From: Certhia americana
Taxonomy: Eukaryota; Chordata; Aves; Passeriformes; Certhiidae
DNA length: 64,000 nt
NCBI GenBank assembly: GCA_018697195.1
Contig: CM031864.1
Coordinates: 22,635,257 to 22,699,256 of the forward strand
Reading direction: 5' to 3'
The translations under genes and the position numbers were made by a program. Of this stretch, positions 1 through 13,371 are shown one piece after another. How positions within the stretch are numbered: the stretch's first letter is position 1; every line of letters starts with the position of its first letter. Under the pieces are notes generated by a model, which ran no database searches, had not been told where the DNA came from, and saw only the letters and a list, made by a program, of their open reading frames with translations.

Positions 1-330
1 GGGAATGAATGGGGAACGGGGAACAGGGAATGGGGAACGGGGAATGGGGAACGGGGAACAGGGAATGGGGAACGGGGAATGGGGAACGGGGAATGAATGG
101 GGAACGGGGAATGAATGGGGAACGGGGGATGGGGAATGGGGAACGGGGAACGGGGAACGGGGAATGGGGAATGGAGAATGGGGAATGAATGGGGAACAGG
201 GAACGAGGAACGGGGAATGGGGAACAGGGAATGGGGAATGGGGAACGAGGAACGAGGAACGGGGAATGGGGAACGGGGAACAAGGAATGGGGAATGGGGA
301 ATGAGGAATGGGGAATGGGGAATGGCTGCA
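1..330. repeat. G-rich heptamer minisatellite (GGGGAAY)n, truncated by window edge
   Basis: The tract is built almost entirely from a 7-base unit, GGGGAAC or GGGGAAT. Variants include an 11-base form with an extra AATG-type insertion and units where one G is replaced by A. The last clear units end near 325, where the sequence becomes ordinary. The array starts at or before base 1, so its true length is unknown. Seven is not divisible by three, so every frame stays open and translates to a monotonous Gly/Asn/Glu/Trp pattern. The long reading frames here (5-304, 115-540) are artefacts of the repeat, not genes. Runs of four G separated by three-base spacers on the plus strand fit a G-quadruplex former. 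Confidence 0.95.
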
Positions 331-1998
331 TCCGCTTCTCTTGTCCGTCGTGGACATAAGGAGAGACACGAGCACTTGGACTTTAATTCCGATGAAGAAA
401 AAGGTATTGAAGCAATAGAGTTTAGAAGGATCCTGAACTACAATTTCTGTAAGACACTCAAAAAGACCTGTCCTGAGAAGATTGCCATTACTGATTTTTG
501 TGAAATGAACTGCCATTCTCGGATTTTCTACAGTTTGTGATTGGCCATGGGTTGCTCACTAAAATCAAATATATTTTTCCCCTCAGATTTTTTTTCTCCT
601 TCAGCTCAGAACTTTTATCTTTGTTCACTTTCAGGGACATGCTGAACTTCCCATTCTCCCCTTTTCTATTTCCCCAGCTGACTTATTTCTTTTTTTCTTA
701 CTGTGTTTTTGTCAGTTTTTGGGGGGAAGGGGGGGTTGAAGAGGGAGGGACCCTTTTTTTGGAGCGGGACACCCAGGTTTTTTTGCTAGTTTGGTTATTA
801 AGAGTTGTGAAAACTCCCTTCAGCTCAGGGCATCTCCCCGATGCAGCAGCCCCCAGGGCCCTGGGTGCCTTCTGTCACCTCCCAGGCCCTGTGCCCTGCA
901 GGAAGGGTGCCCAGCCCAGCCCAGCCCTTCCAGCATCCCACCCGTGTCTCCCCAAGCTCCCCACGACAAGGGGAAGGGATAGGGATCTGAGGTCTGGGAT
1001 ACGAGTAGCACAGCGCACACATCTCCTGTCTGCTTCTTGGATTGTGTACAAAACTTGAAACCTTGCACAGGTATTTCTGAAACATCTTCCTTAAATATCT
1101 CAAATGAAGAGAGGAAAATGAATTTGGCTCTGACCTGGTGCGTTTTTGACTATGGATATGTTTTTTTCACTGTGCTTTCCCAGTGGTGTTGCTCTGAACT
1201 TTGTTTTATAAATATCTATATCAAAAAACCCCCCACAGATACCTCTGGGTACATTTATACTATTTCTCTATTCTTCGATTCCTTAATACAAAATAAACTG
1301 AATCAACCATTTAGGTTTGCCTTCCTATGCTTAAAGAATAACGAAGTACAACAGCTTATGGCTTTTCTCCTCTGGATGGCAGTAACTCCTGCTTAAACAT
1401 TCGTGACCTGTGACTGCAATATCCTGCAGCAAGGGATTTCCTTTTGTTTGTCAGTGTGCTATCCAAAAGAAACATTTAATTTCATTCTTTCTATGTTTTT
1501 TCAAATCTAAATTTGAAAGCTAAGTTTTCAAAGAAGGAATCTGTTTAAAATGTAAAAATGTAAAAATTTAATTTCACAAGGCCCTTGTATACAACCAGAA
1601 CAGGAATCAGAAGAAAGGCACATCAGTATTTACTAATGCTGCACATTAGTATTTACTTATCCAACTACCTGTTTCATAAAAATTACCTGATGATGTTGAG
1701 AAAATCAAGTTCCTTGACATTAAACAATTAAACAATACCAAAGAGACAGAAATGTCCTGACCTGGGAGAGTACCAGAACATCTGCCCATTTAAAATGCTC
1801 TCATTGTAACAGCACATCCTGATTTCTTGACTGTTCATTACAACATGATATTTTATACATGTAAAAATACATCTACTAAAGGTGATTTACAAAGACCCAC
1901 TGTGCATTTATGCAAGTTAAACAAGAGGTATGAGTGGGAATTAAGCCCTCCTCCCTTCACATCTGAGCAAGTAACACTTTTTCAGTTAAAAAGCTGGA
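331..1998. other. Unique non-coding sequence with a GC-rich patch
   Basis: No gene is supported. A GC-rich patch at about 820-985 holds short CCCAG repeats and overlapping open frames on both strands, as expected from GC content alone. The rest is AT-rich with T-runs near 570-760. No LTR, LINE or tRNA signature was seen. Confidence 0.5.
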
Positions 1999-2001
1999 CT
2001 T

Positions 2002-2052
2002 AAATGTAGGACACAAGTCCTACATTTGTGGAGGAGACACTTGTGTCTCCTC
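2002..2052. repeat. Two adjacent perfect hairpins
   Basis: The first hairpin has 11-bp arms at 2002-2012 and 2017-2027 around a 4-base loop. The second has 10-bp arms at 2031-2040 and 2043-2052 around a 2-base loop. All arms are perfectly complementary and only 3 bases separate the two. This is read directly from the sequence. What it does, if anything, is unknown. Confidence 0.9.
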
Positions 2053-5000
2053 ACCAGCCAGGACTAACTCCATTGCCTTGTTTTACTGCTGGTGCAAAGG
2101 AGGCAGCTCAGAGCAGCAGTTTTCAAAGATCAGTATTTATGCAGGTGACTCTGCACTTTCTGCTGATTCTGGCCAGCTGAGGTCTGTCCTGAGGTGCTGT
2201 AAGGGCAGTGCTCCCCAGCTCCTGGCTCGGCAGCAGCAGCAGCATATGGAATTTTGTTTCCTTACATATGTATATGTTTCCTGGTCTGTGGACTGAAATG
2301 GCCAATGGGCTTGTGGTTTTTAGTAAGTGGGTGTCTTTCTACCAAGAGATTAGTGATACCATTTCCTTTGAAAACCTTATCCATTTTCATATGGAGAAAA
2401 ACCCCTTGGCTCCTAGAATTACGAAAAACATTTCTGCTCACATATTTTTCAGTAGAAAACCCCCAAATCTGGCAAGTTTACGTTAATATTTTCAGAATCA
2501 AGACATTGTTTATATTTTCCCTCCAAATTACTGCTGTTCAGGAAAACTAACTTTCTTAGAGAACCCTCTTTCTACAACAACTGTCCCACTCTTCAACAGC
2601 CCGGTAAGGTGCTGCCCCTTTGCTTGTCCTGCCTACACCTGAATGAGGGAAGCAAAACACTTCTATGGTACAAGAGTCAATCCCATAAAAGGTCCTACCC
2701 AAGCATTGGAAGCCTTCTGTGGTGACAGAAACATCAGTCCAGCCCTGGAAATGAAGTGCTTTGGGAAGACATCATGTCTCCTGAGCAAACTTTGTTACTG
2801 TCCTTCTGGAAAAAGAGTGGCACTTACCTGGTGACATGAATCCAGCTCCACATGCAGAGGGAAATGGAATCACAGACATACCGTGTTTGGACAGCTTTGT
2901 TCAGGTAATTTTTTTGAGGGGTGTAGCAGAGATGCTCAAGAAGCTTTCAAGCTTGATGATATCAGTGGGAGATAAACTTCAAATTACTCCAAGTTAGTGT
3001 CCTGGGCTCTTTTTTTGGAATGTAAGGAACATAGAGCATGTTGAGAAGCCGACCCAAGAGGTTCCTCCTTAGCACATTTGCGAAGGCCAGTTGCTGCTCA
3101 TACTGCCTTCAGAGCTCAGGGGTAAAAGAGATAGAAAAAAGAGGGACAGCCCCCAACCATGAAACAAGTAGAGGGAAAATACATGACTGGTGGCATTTTT
3201 TCTGTCCTGTTAAACACTGCTCTCCCACTGCAGTGCCTGAGTTTGCCTCTGTTCACCATGGTAGTAGGTAAAGGAAGGATTAATGTGGATTAAGTGGTCA
3301 GCTGCAGATTCATTTTCACTGTATAATTTTCTAGGTATAAGCTTTGTCCAGAATGCAGGGGGAATGCTTCTGCCATGCAACAGTGGCCTACCAAACACCT
3401 CTCTCAGTCCTGTGAGCAATTTGAGCATCATTCTGCATGGTATCTTTTTGAAAAAGATGTAATTCATAAACCTCCTCCTTTCCCTGAGCTCCAAAAAATG
3501 TTTGTCCCAGTTTCCTAGATGGTGATGTGTACACATGGCATAGTAGAAATACAGACAAAACACATGCAGCACTGCATATGTTTCAAAAACTGTATTCTTA
3601 ATCTCCCTGATACATCAAAATGGAGTCTGATGGAAAACCAAGATGCTTTCCTGCATGGTGCTGGGGGCCACTGTGACAGCTGAGGTCAGGAGAGGAGAAG
3701 GCATGCAAGAACATTTCTGGCTGAGTTCCAGAATACAGAGATTTCAAGTTTCTTGTGAGGACAGAAGACCACTGTGCACTTGCATTTCTAGCTGTTGGCA
3801 CTCCAACTATACCCAGCTAGTCAGAAGGATCGGTTATAACTAGAGCTCAGTTTGAAAGCAGATTTCAAACAGATTAAAAATTCCTATTCATTACAAGCTT
3901 CTAAATTAAGTGAAACTCACTGAAAGATTGGTTTCTTTCTGAATCCTGAATATTTTTTTACATTGTGATCAGGGAATGAGTCCAATTATTTTTGACTCTT
4001 AATTTAGAAACACATGTATGGGATTTATGCTAGCAATCCTAATGTCCAGAATTACCGAACTGTCAACAGTTTGTCAAGAAAAACACTCACTCTAGACTTT
4101 TTAAAAAGAAAAACAATTTAAAAATCTGTTTGGGACAGCATCTCTGTCTCTCAGACTTGAGACATCTTGCAACACAAATGTAAATGCAAGACGACCTGCA
4201 CTGTGTGCAAGGAATGTGAAGTTCTTCTGAAACGCCTCCTTCTATTTCCCCCAACTAATTAGCACGTGCAGCCTTTCAACAAGGCTTTCTTGCTTTCTCA
4301 TGCAAATGCAGTAGCAGGAGCGAACTGTACAGCACAGCCCTAGAAATGAGGGCAGGGTTGCCCTTTTGGGTCCTTCTAGAACTTGCTTTCTGTATGTGCT
4401 GCATGAAGATCCTGCAGCGTTACATCAATGGACAGCACAAATAAACTCCAGCACAGTTACTGCTGCTTTCAGGTTTGATTTACCTGAGCAAGGTCTCCTT
4501 GGCTTGTCTTTCTGCGTAGCATCAACTGCTGCTTCGACCTGCAGGAAACCAACGGGAGAAAGTTTTCTGTGTGGGATACACACTTGTTTTCAAAAGAACT
4601 GTTGTATAAAACCCACTATGCTTTCTGTGTTGCTGGAATTGCCTGAGGCAGCTCTGTCATTGTTGATAATACATTAAGCACAATACATCAGCATGCCAGA
4701 GAAAAAGATTTCCCAGGATCAGCTATGCCCTTTGTAGAGCAGTAAGCAAGAATGACTAAGGTATAAAAGGGCATACTGTAGTGAAGCTTTTATGTGAGTC
4801 GGGACTGCAGGGGCAGAGAAGACATTAACTCCTTTTGCAAGCCATGAAAAAATTAGCAAGAAATGGGAAATCAAAGACAAATAGAACAGTCACACATCCA
4901 AAAAATCACCTGGACAACAGAGCTGTCTGAGTGATCCAGAAGCAAGAATCCTGTTTTCATGTGATACCCCAAGTGGCTGCAGAGGTGGGGTTAGCTTGGC

Positions 5001-5557
5001 ATCCATGGGTTCCCTCCTGCTGACACTGCTGAATCAGAAAAGTTTATTGCAGAACAATCTGAGCAATATCTTGGATCTTCAACCCCAGTTTTGCATAATT
5101 AAACCACAGTGGTTCAATGGTCAGAACTGTAAGTGAAAAGAAAGGACAGAGTCCGTTTGCAGGAAGCAGATGTCCTGTGACAGATGACCAAGTTATCTTT
5201 AAGCTGATACATAAACTGGTTTCTTTGCAAATCAGCAGAATGCAATGCCCAGCTGCTACAGACTCCCTGAGTGTACTGCATGCATCTGCACTTTCTACTT
5301 GATTTCCTCTGCCCTGTCCCCTGCTGTACTCTGTGAACCTTCCTAAGGTTAAAAAGGATCTTCAAAGTTACAAAATTGTCCCTGATAAAATCCATACCAT
5401 AGTGGTACTTTTTCATGAAGCTATTAGTAAATCCAAATATTCCACAGTTCTTGCTTGTTCCAGCCAAATTTTCACGACTGAGACAGATGTATTTGATGAA
5501 ACAAAAACCCAAACAACCAAACAACCCTCCCCTCCCTTTCCTGCCCCTCCCACCACC
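2053..5557. other. AT-rich non-coding interval
   Basis: No gene, RNA or mobile element is recognised. A short (CAG)5 run lies at about 2230-2244. Open frames of 60-140 codons occur on both strands (for example 3210-3572 and 5114-5524 on the minus strand). None shows a recognisable domain, and their lengths are expected by chance in a window of this size. Confidence 0.5.
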
Positions 5558-5580
5558 AAAAAAAAAAAAAAAAAAAAAAA
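5558..5580. repeat. Pure poly(A) tract, 23 bases
   Basis: Twenty-three consecutive A follow a C-rich stretch (about 5520-5557) and are followed by an A/G-rich tail. It could be a simple repeat or the tail of an old retroposed RNA. No source gene or target-site duplication was recognised. Confidence 0.85.
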
Positions 5581-5589
5581 GGAAAGAAA

Positions 5590-8500
5590 ATAATCAGGCC
5601 TGTAATTATTCTATTAGCAGCAGACTGGTGACTCAGCAAACCAAAGACAAGAGGATGCAAAACTTTGCATGGGCAAATATGCCCAGAGTCTTTGAAGTTA
5701 TGAGCTTTGCACTGGCAGTTGTTAAAATCTAGTCACAGTCAGTTTTGGAAGGCTGACCAGAATGCCTTTGTAAAACTTTTTACATACAGGAAAGCTTTAC
5801 TTATTTGAGGGTAATCAGCACATCACCTTCTCCTTTTCACATCCTTACAAAATGACTTACCACAGTATCATTCCAGTCAAATTTCAAAAGCATGTAATTT
5901 CTCCTATCTGCAGTACAGCAATATCCCCTCAATGGTGCCTCCACCTCAGAGGGGTGCACATAACAGGGTATTTTGAGTTGCACCCCAGTGACCAAGGCTT
6001 TGAAAAGTCATTCGAAAGGCCAGAAGGTGCCAAGGTACAGAGTGTGCCAAGGTATTGGCTGAGGGGAGTGCCACTCCTTTGCTTCAGTAAATACTCAATC
6101 TAAGAGTGTAGGGGCTGCTAGGGCAACCCAGGGCCATCCATCAAATCCTTCCTGAAAGGTATCTGAGAGCTAATCTGCATTTTACATAGCAGCTGTAAAA
6201 AGGAGCAGTGGTGCTAAATCATGGATCAGCAAGCCACTAACGTATCTAGCAAACAATTTTCTTAGGTTTTTCTCCAAGATTAAAGGCTTTCCTTTGGTCA
6301 TCTTTCTTGGCAATACAAAGAAAAGAATGTAATTTTTGTTAAAGAATGTCTTTTGTTAAAGAAATACTACCTTTTGACTGATGGAAGCTGCTTGCTACGT
6401 AAGGACTTGAAGGAAATTACATGATTCACTTAATAATAATTAACATGGGACTTTTTATAAAAAAAATAAGGGAATGCATTTGATTTCATTATTGTTAAAT
6501 AGCATTAATCAAAAGCAACTGGTGGCTAAATAAAATCATCCTCCTTCTCCCTGAATGTGTTCCCCTACTGAAAGCTTGGGAAGAGAAAATTGCAGTTGAA
6601 CATTATGCCAGCGACTTGTTCCCAGTTCAGTTGTGATGGCCTTTTTTCCTCTGTTTCTGCCTGAGGGAGATGGTTCACTGCAGGGAGCACCTGAGAGGCC
6701 TTTAAAGGAGTGCAGGGCTGGGGAAGAGCAGCTCAGAGCACTCTGCCTTGCTCACGTCACCACAACAGCTCCAGAGGGAAAACACTCCTGACACGGCAAT
6801 TCCTTTGCTGCATCCTCAGCCACTGTGTGATGGGCAGGAATTGCAGGAGGTGACACTGATGATTTCAAACTTTAATACCCAACTCTGTGGGGCCAGCTCC
6901 CAACAGGTGAGTGAAATGAAAAAAGAATGGGGCTTTTTCCATATTGATAAGTCCAGATGAATCGTGAGCATTACTGAAACTGTGCAAGGCTCTGATAAGT
7001 GCTTTATCAAGCATGTATTACATCAACTGGCTGCCACGCTGGCCCCCTGATCAGCTGCTTTTCCTAGCAACAGTACCCAGACAATAAGCTCACATCTATT
7101 GAGGGAGCACTTCACTGTCAGGGGAGGTGTTGTTACAGTAATTCATGCTTGAGACCAGGTGTAAAAAAGGACAATCAGACCCCAGATTTATATACACAAA
7201 GATGTTGGGAGAACTGAAGATCTTTTTAAGATCCTCTACAGCTCAAACTTCAGTTCTGCCCATCTGAGAGTCCCTCCACCTTCATAAGCAGCTCATTGGG
7301 GAGTCAACAGAAATAACTGCTAATAATTAAACACCAACTTGTGAGAAATGTTATTTCCAGAGGTGTTTTTAATACAACATGTAATTAAGTTTTAACAAGT
7401 TTTATTCAAGGTTTATTTAAGGACTTCGCAGAAAAAAACTTTAGTGGGAATGTAGAGGACAGAAGTCTTGATCTAGAAAAGAATAAAAGGCCCATGAATA
7501 TAATTTCTTTTGTTACAGTGAGACTGAGTTTGCAATTTCTTGGATTAAACTGAGACAGACTTTGAGAGTCTGTCTCTCAAAGATCTAAGAATTCTGAGAG
7601 AATTCAAGCATTCAGATTTTCATCACTGGCAATATTAAAATCCTGGCTAAGAATATTCTTTGTCTTGTTCTCATATGAATAAGGACTAATTCTGCTTAGG
7701 AAATACAATATCTTGATTTAAAGGGAATTAATTTTGACCATCAAAAGTGGTAGGAGAATATGTCTCACATTGAAAATAAAAGCAAGTCTGCCTATGTAAG
7801 AGTAATGTATGCTGCTGTCCATATCTGTGCACCTCCTCTGAAAGAGGTATGATGGTTTTTCCTGAAGCTATCCTGGGATAATTGTATCTTTGTCCTTTAT
7901 AAATTCACATATATTTTTATAAGCAAAGCAAAGGTCCCAATGGTGCCATAAGAAACAAAACTTTAAGAGATTTCCAAAGATATGTGTTGTTTAACTTCAA
8001 CAGAGAGTTAACTAAACACTCTACAGAAATTTTATTTTTCCTCATAACCAACAATAGATCCCTGTAAGTGTAAATTCTGTCACACAAAATCAAATGTGCT
8101 GGCATAAAAGTAGTCATGCTCTCACTCCTGTATAAAGTAAATAAATGGTGCCAATAAAGACATGCCAACATGTGAGAATAAACCTTTTGTTTTAAAGCAC
8201 ATGTAACCAAATAGTATAAGCCTTTAAATTCATTTAGACTCAGGTCTCAGCTGCTTGGGATTCTTTCTCAGTGACTGGATCTCCAGAAGAATATTTGGGG
8301 TGAGTTTTTTTCAGTATTGAAAAAGTTTACTTTACTTGAAAGTGCATCTTATGGAGTTGTCACAGAAAGAATAGAAGTAAATTTGTCCTGTCATTTCCTT
8401 GCAACACCACCCACTGCAGCTAGCACTAAGGAAGATTTGTTTTTCCAAGTCCAAATGCAGAGTATCAGCATCTAACTGAATTATGCTTGCCAGGAATGGA

Positions 8501-11493
8501 CTTAAACTTCCCACATAATAAAAATTACTAGTATAAAAAGTATCAGAAAAAGGCTGTACACCATGTAATACCTGGATGGATATGCCAAATCATCTGAACT
8601 AGGATTATTAATTAAAAAAAGGTGAATGTACTGCTTTTAGTGGAGACTTCATTACTTCACAAATGAAGCAGCATTCGCTTCAGAAAATCAAACAAAACCT
8701 GTGGCTGATTCCTCCAACTTTTTGCCATCTGCATAATTTTAAAATAGTCACATAAAAATGACATATTTGAAAAGTTGTGGTATTTTTTAACAGAAAAATT
8801 TAATTCTCATTCAGTGTTCTGTGAACAAAAACTTCAACACTTCTAAGAAATTAAAAAAGAAAGTGGTGAGCACATAAGGTTCTTGCTACGTCTGCTAGGA
8901 AGCAACAAAAAATCACAGAACCCCAGAAATGTGGGGAGTGGAACAAGAAAATTGGATAAAAGAGCTGTATCCCAGGGATACGTATATGATGATGATGAGT
9001 CACAAGAACTTACTCCCAAAAATCCTCAGAGTGCCTTATAATGACATAGTAAGTAAAGGATGGGCTGTATCTTTCTAGTAAAGTACTTCAGAAAGCTCCA
9101 CTAAACTTTTTCCTCCTGAAATACTTTTCTTTCAGTGTCCCTACGCATAGAGAATGGTCTAAGCTAATATATATTTCACTGCCACTAAGACAGGGTGTAA
9201 GACATGTTGTTCAGCCTGAAATGCATTAAGACTATCTGGTATCCAACTGATATAAAGCGACTCTTATTTCTCAGAGGACAGAACCCCATGGCTCAATTGT
9301 GAGAGTCCAGATTAAAAGATTTACAATACGTAAAATCATTATAATACTGTCTTACCTGGAGTGTGTGTCTTCCTCCATGGCTTCAGTGATAGGATTTCTG
9401 TCTCTGGTATTAATTTCTACTGGTTGGAGCTCTGAACATTTCTTGTGCCACTGTTTAATAAAGACAGATCTTAGATATTTTAGAAAACAGCAATATATGG
9501 TTGCTTCTTAAGGGATATGCTGATTTATTCATCTAAGTTTTGAAGGATGTCTGTGTCTAATAGTCTCTTCTTTTAACATGTGGAGCTATAAAAAGATTTA
9601 CTTGGGCTCTGGAGCCTTTATTTTCTACCTGGGTACTCTTTGCAGTGCTCATATCTGACCGTGTATTTTTATATGTTTATCCAACTTGTGAACTTCTCCA
9701 AAATAACCTAACCCAGTCGGTTTTGACCTTTTCCAATTTGGAGATCTCTAAATGTTTTCTAGTAAGATTATGAACCCTCTCTGCACTCTGAATTTGAGAT
9801 AAAGGGTAATTGCATTGTTGTCCTTTGTTACTTTGGAGGGATTGCCTGGAAACCTTTTGCAGTGGTTACAAGCCAGAGGTTCAAAACTATGAATTCTGTG
9901 GCCAAAGTCACAACTAGAGTAACTTGGCATAATTCTGCTCATTTAAAAAAAAAATCTTTTGATAGCAGCAGTTAGAATAATGGCTAGTTTATTGTACATT
10001 AGCTGAGGAACTTTAGAATAACCTTAAAAAAATTTTACATAGGAAATCTCATAAGAAAATTCCTACAGTTTTATTTTATGCTTAGTCTCAGATGTATCCT
10101 AGATATCTAGTTTTATAAGATGGACCTTCAGTCAGGTATTACCTTTCATCTCAATGGCACAGTCTAAAAAATGCCCAACTCTGATGGAAATTATACGCTT
10201 AGTAACATAAATTTTTCTTGACTTCACTGATAAAGTAGTTCTACTGTTGAAGTTTTGAGTGAAGTATTTTTGAATAGAGTTGTGTTGATTTACACCAGTT
10301 GTTCATATGCTCAATTTTCCCCATATGCATGAGGCTCTTCAGGAGTGAGTGCAAAGGAAATAATGTTCCTTTTTCTTATGAAAAAGAAAAGCACAAATAG
10401 TTTGGTAGATATTGAGAAAAGTAACAATTAGGTCTGAAATGTTAATAACTGGATATGTTTTCCGAAGATAGTTAGAAGTATTTACATTTAAAAGACAAGA
10501 AAATCTCTGAAAAATTAGAGAAAAATGGGAAATTGTCTTTTATACTGTTGCTGTGTAGCTCACTTTGCAGCTCCATCACGTGACAATGAATAAGTAAAGA
10601 AAACTATTATTATGCAAACTGCTCCAGGACAAAAGGGTATTACATATCTCGTACAAAAGGGGATTTCTTTAAAAAGCACAGCACATTCAGTGTCTGGGGT
10701 TTGCAGTCGAAATTCATGGCCTCGCTTGCCAATATTATCATGCAGCTGGGTATTATGCTATTGCTTTACTCTGAGGGGAGAAAAAAAATCACAATAAACA
10801 GTTTTAAATGGGTTCCTGTTAAACAGTTGTATTCTCTTACGTGGCAATATCAGTTTTAATGATTTTTAGTGTTTTTCTTCTCTAGTGCAAAGGTCACCAT
10901 AAAGACTACCACAGAGAATTTGATTGCAACAGAAAATGCCAAAAAGGTCCTTCTTTTGACTTAAAGAAGTTATCACTGGAAAAGAGTATTAGGCATTATT
11001 TTAGTGTTGAGAATTGATGGGATTAATATTTTTTCTCTTATTTAACAGCTATGAGATAGAAGCCCATCTTTCTTTAGAGAAGGTTGCTGACAGAATCTCT
11101 TGTATTTGTTCTGTAAAACAAGAGTTTATTTTTGAAATTTTAATTCAAATTAATTTATTATCCTTCCAGAAAGTCTCTCCTGTTTAAGTAAAAACAAATC
11201 AGCTGACCCAAAACATTCCTGATGAATAAAAGATTAAATGTAGTCTCAGAAATCTTCATCTCTTCATGACATGACTAGTCAAGCACTAATTTGGATGAGT
11301 ATATCATCTGTCTTTACAGGGTTGGGTGTTTCCTGCACCTTCTATATGCAACTTTAGTCATATGATTATTGTGAACTAGCTTATTAAGCATCAATATTTT
11401 TTTCTTAAAATTTTTAAATGAATTTTTTTCAGAAAATAATAGAAAATAAAAGTACAAGTCAAACAGTTTCAGAGGAACAGTTTAAACTCTTTT
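5590..11493. other. AT-rich non-coding interval
   Basis: No protein-coding gene is supported in about 5.9 kb. The sequence contains scattered A/T runs, a 10-bp-arm hairpin at 7552-7576 and many short open frames without recognisable domains. It could be intergenic or intronic. Confidence 0.5.
7552..7576. repeat. Perfect hairpin, 10-bp arms
   Basis: The arms at 7552-7561 and 7567-7576 are exact reverse complements around a 5-base loop. A second small palindrome (two GAATTC sites 5 bases apart) follows at about 7590. Confidence 0.85.
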
Positions 11494-11648
11494 TCATTTA
11501 CATATGTCACATTTCTTCTCTGGCTCAGATACATCCATCTCTGGGTGTGACTTGACTGTGACATCCCTTGACTGTGTTTCCAAGTCATTATTTCTGATTT
11601 TGTTTCCTGATTTTCCCTGAGTTGCCTGGGCACTGTCATCATAGACTG
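11494..11648 (-). CDS. Candidate terminal exon, unknown protein (speculative)
   Basis: On the minus strand an AG preceded by a T-rich stretch ends at 11649. From there one frame stays open for 51 codons including a stop, with a charged C-terminal segment ending in Cys-Asp-Ile-Cys-Lys. The segment is rich in Asp, Glu, Lys, Ser and Asn, like a flexible tail. It is 155 bases long and would need an upstream exon ending in phase 1. It lies downstream of the candidate exons at 13372-15667 on the same strand, but no phase-compatible exon has been found to join them. No family is recognised. Chance is a serious alternative, since AG acceptors and 50-codon open stretches are common. Confidence 0.12.
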
Positions 11649-12536
11649 CTGAAAAATATGTACTCTCAGTGATGTTATGTACTAAAATACAAAGGAATGG
11701 CACAAAATGAACATTTCTGTGGCATAGAAAAAAAAAACCAAAACTGTGAAATTGTTGCATGGCAGTGGTTAGTACAGAAGCCAGTCTGAGACACTGAGCA
11801 CACTCTGGCATCCAAACACTCAATTCATACTAGCCCTGGGTGTACAACAGAGTAAACAAAACAAAGGAGGTCTTTGAAAAACTCCATAGCAGTCAACATA
11901 CAATTTGAACATACGAACATACAGTAATTTCCTTTACATTAATCGAAAGTACAACAGATGCCACAAAATAATGCCCCAATCTCACTTGCTTAACTGTTCT
12001 TTGTGGTGCTTACAGTCTTATTCCAAATATTTAATTATTTTGTCTTGTTAGGTATCAGGTATGTTACGAAAAGTAGTGGTGACAGAAATCTAATCCCAAA
12101 TTAACACCAAATGGTGTACTTAGATGTGATCCAGGACCAGAATTGAGATAGATGTTATTTGCACACCATTTTAGTCCTAATCTGTGTGTACAGAATCAGT
12201 TATTGAAATTTACTACACACGATTAAGCATTTTGATATTCTCTCTGTTACTATTTTCTCTGCTAGTAGTTACTAAAAATACAGTTCAAAACTTATGTGTT
12301 GAAGATACATCAAGAATAGATACATGCATTTTTTGGTCATCAATGTGCATGGTACTTACTCTCTCTACATCACTACAACCTGGTTAATTGAGCTTTCTGC
12401 TTTCAGAAACTAAAAGAGGATCAGCAATACAGACCTGTACTTCTCAGAATACTCTGTGCAGCACCAGGGCCCAATGCCATAGCCCTTTTAGAAGAGTCAG
12501 ACAGATTATCCCAGTTTAATCAAACTGAAGGTTTGG

Positions 12537-12880
12537 TCACAGATGCTTGAAGTTCAAGGTGCGAGGCAAATCTTTGCAGTGCCATAGCTTCTGTACCACC
12601 ATGTGGAAAGTCTGCACTGCTCCAATGATTTTGACAACTGAAATTTTTTCTTTGCTTTTAAGACTGCTAGAAGATGAGCCATCCTGACAGTTTTGTTTAT
12701 TGTCTTTAATGGAATGTAAAAACTCTATATCTGTCCATAATGGCTCAGCTTTCACTGTGCCATTCATAGGACTAGGAGAGGGGGAATTTTGTCCAAGAGG
12801 GGAACTGGTTTGGAAGCTATGTTTTCATTCAGAGGGGCGTTCTGCTGACACGCTGAAATATCTTTTCTTTCACTGAAGAA
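12537..12880 (-). pseudogene. Broken open segment on minus strand, unknown
   Basis: After a T/C-rich stretch ending in AG at about 12872-12875 on the minus strand, one frame runs for roughly 35 codons and stops. A second frame, displaced by one base, takes over inside a run of five C and continues for about 80 codons with a Ser-rich stretch, ending at 12537. A single-base frameshift in the C run would make one segment of about 115 codons. Frame switching of this kind suits a decayed exon or a sequencing slip, but no family is recognised and coincidence is possible. Confidence 0.12.
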
Positions 12881-13371
12881 AAAGTCTGGAACATCAAAAT
12901 TTAAAGTAACTAAAGTGTATCCTAAACATTTGAGTTATAGTAAACAAAAGGAGTAATTTGATTGTTCAAATGATATCATTCTTTTGTGAACAGTGAAGCT
13001 GCATAATTTGTGCCCTGATATAATATGTAGCTGCAACAGTCTCACAAAATGAAGTTTCCTTTTGCATTTACATTACTTCACATTTACTTTAATGCTATTC
13101 TTTTTTAAAAAAGCAGTAACATGGGAAAGTCAGTCAGAAAGAATGCACACTTTGCACTGGTGGCATTCAAACAAGTGGTACCACTGACTACCTTAAATAA
13201 CTGGCACTTTTAGCAGCTCAGAGGAAATGTCTACAGGAGAAGAATCACCTATCTTCTCTTCATGGGTTACTGAGACATTTCCAAAATATTTACCCATCAC
13301 TTTCAGGATTAGTATCTTGGAGGCAATACAACATCTTCCTCCTCATACTCAATAGTCACTGTTCACTTTAC

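Noticed and set aside
5..540. Open frames of 99 and 141 codons at the left edge
   Set aside because: They are translations of the heptamer minisatellite. A 7-base unit keeps all frames open, and the peptide is a pure repeat.
8905..8990. AATCACAGAA-type sequence reminiscent of avian repeat tails
   Set aside because: The similarity is limited to about ten bases and no flanking CR1 or LTR structure was found.
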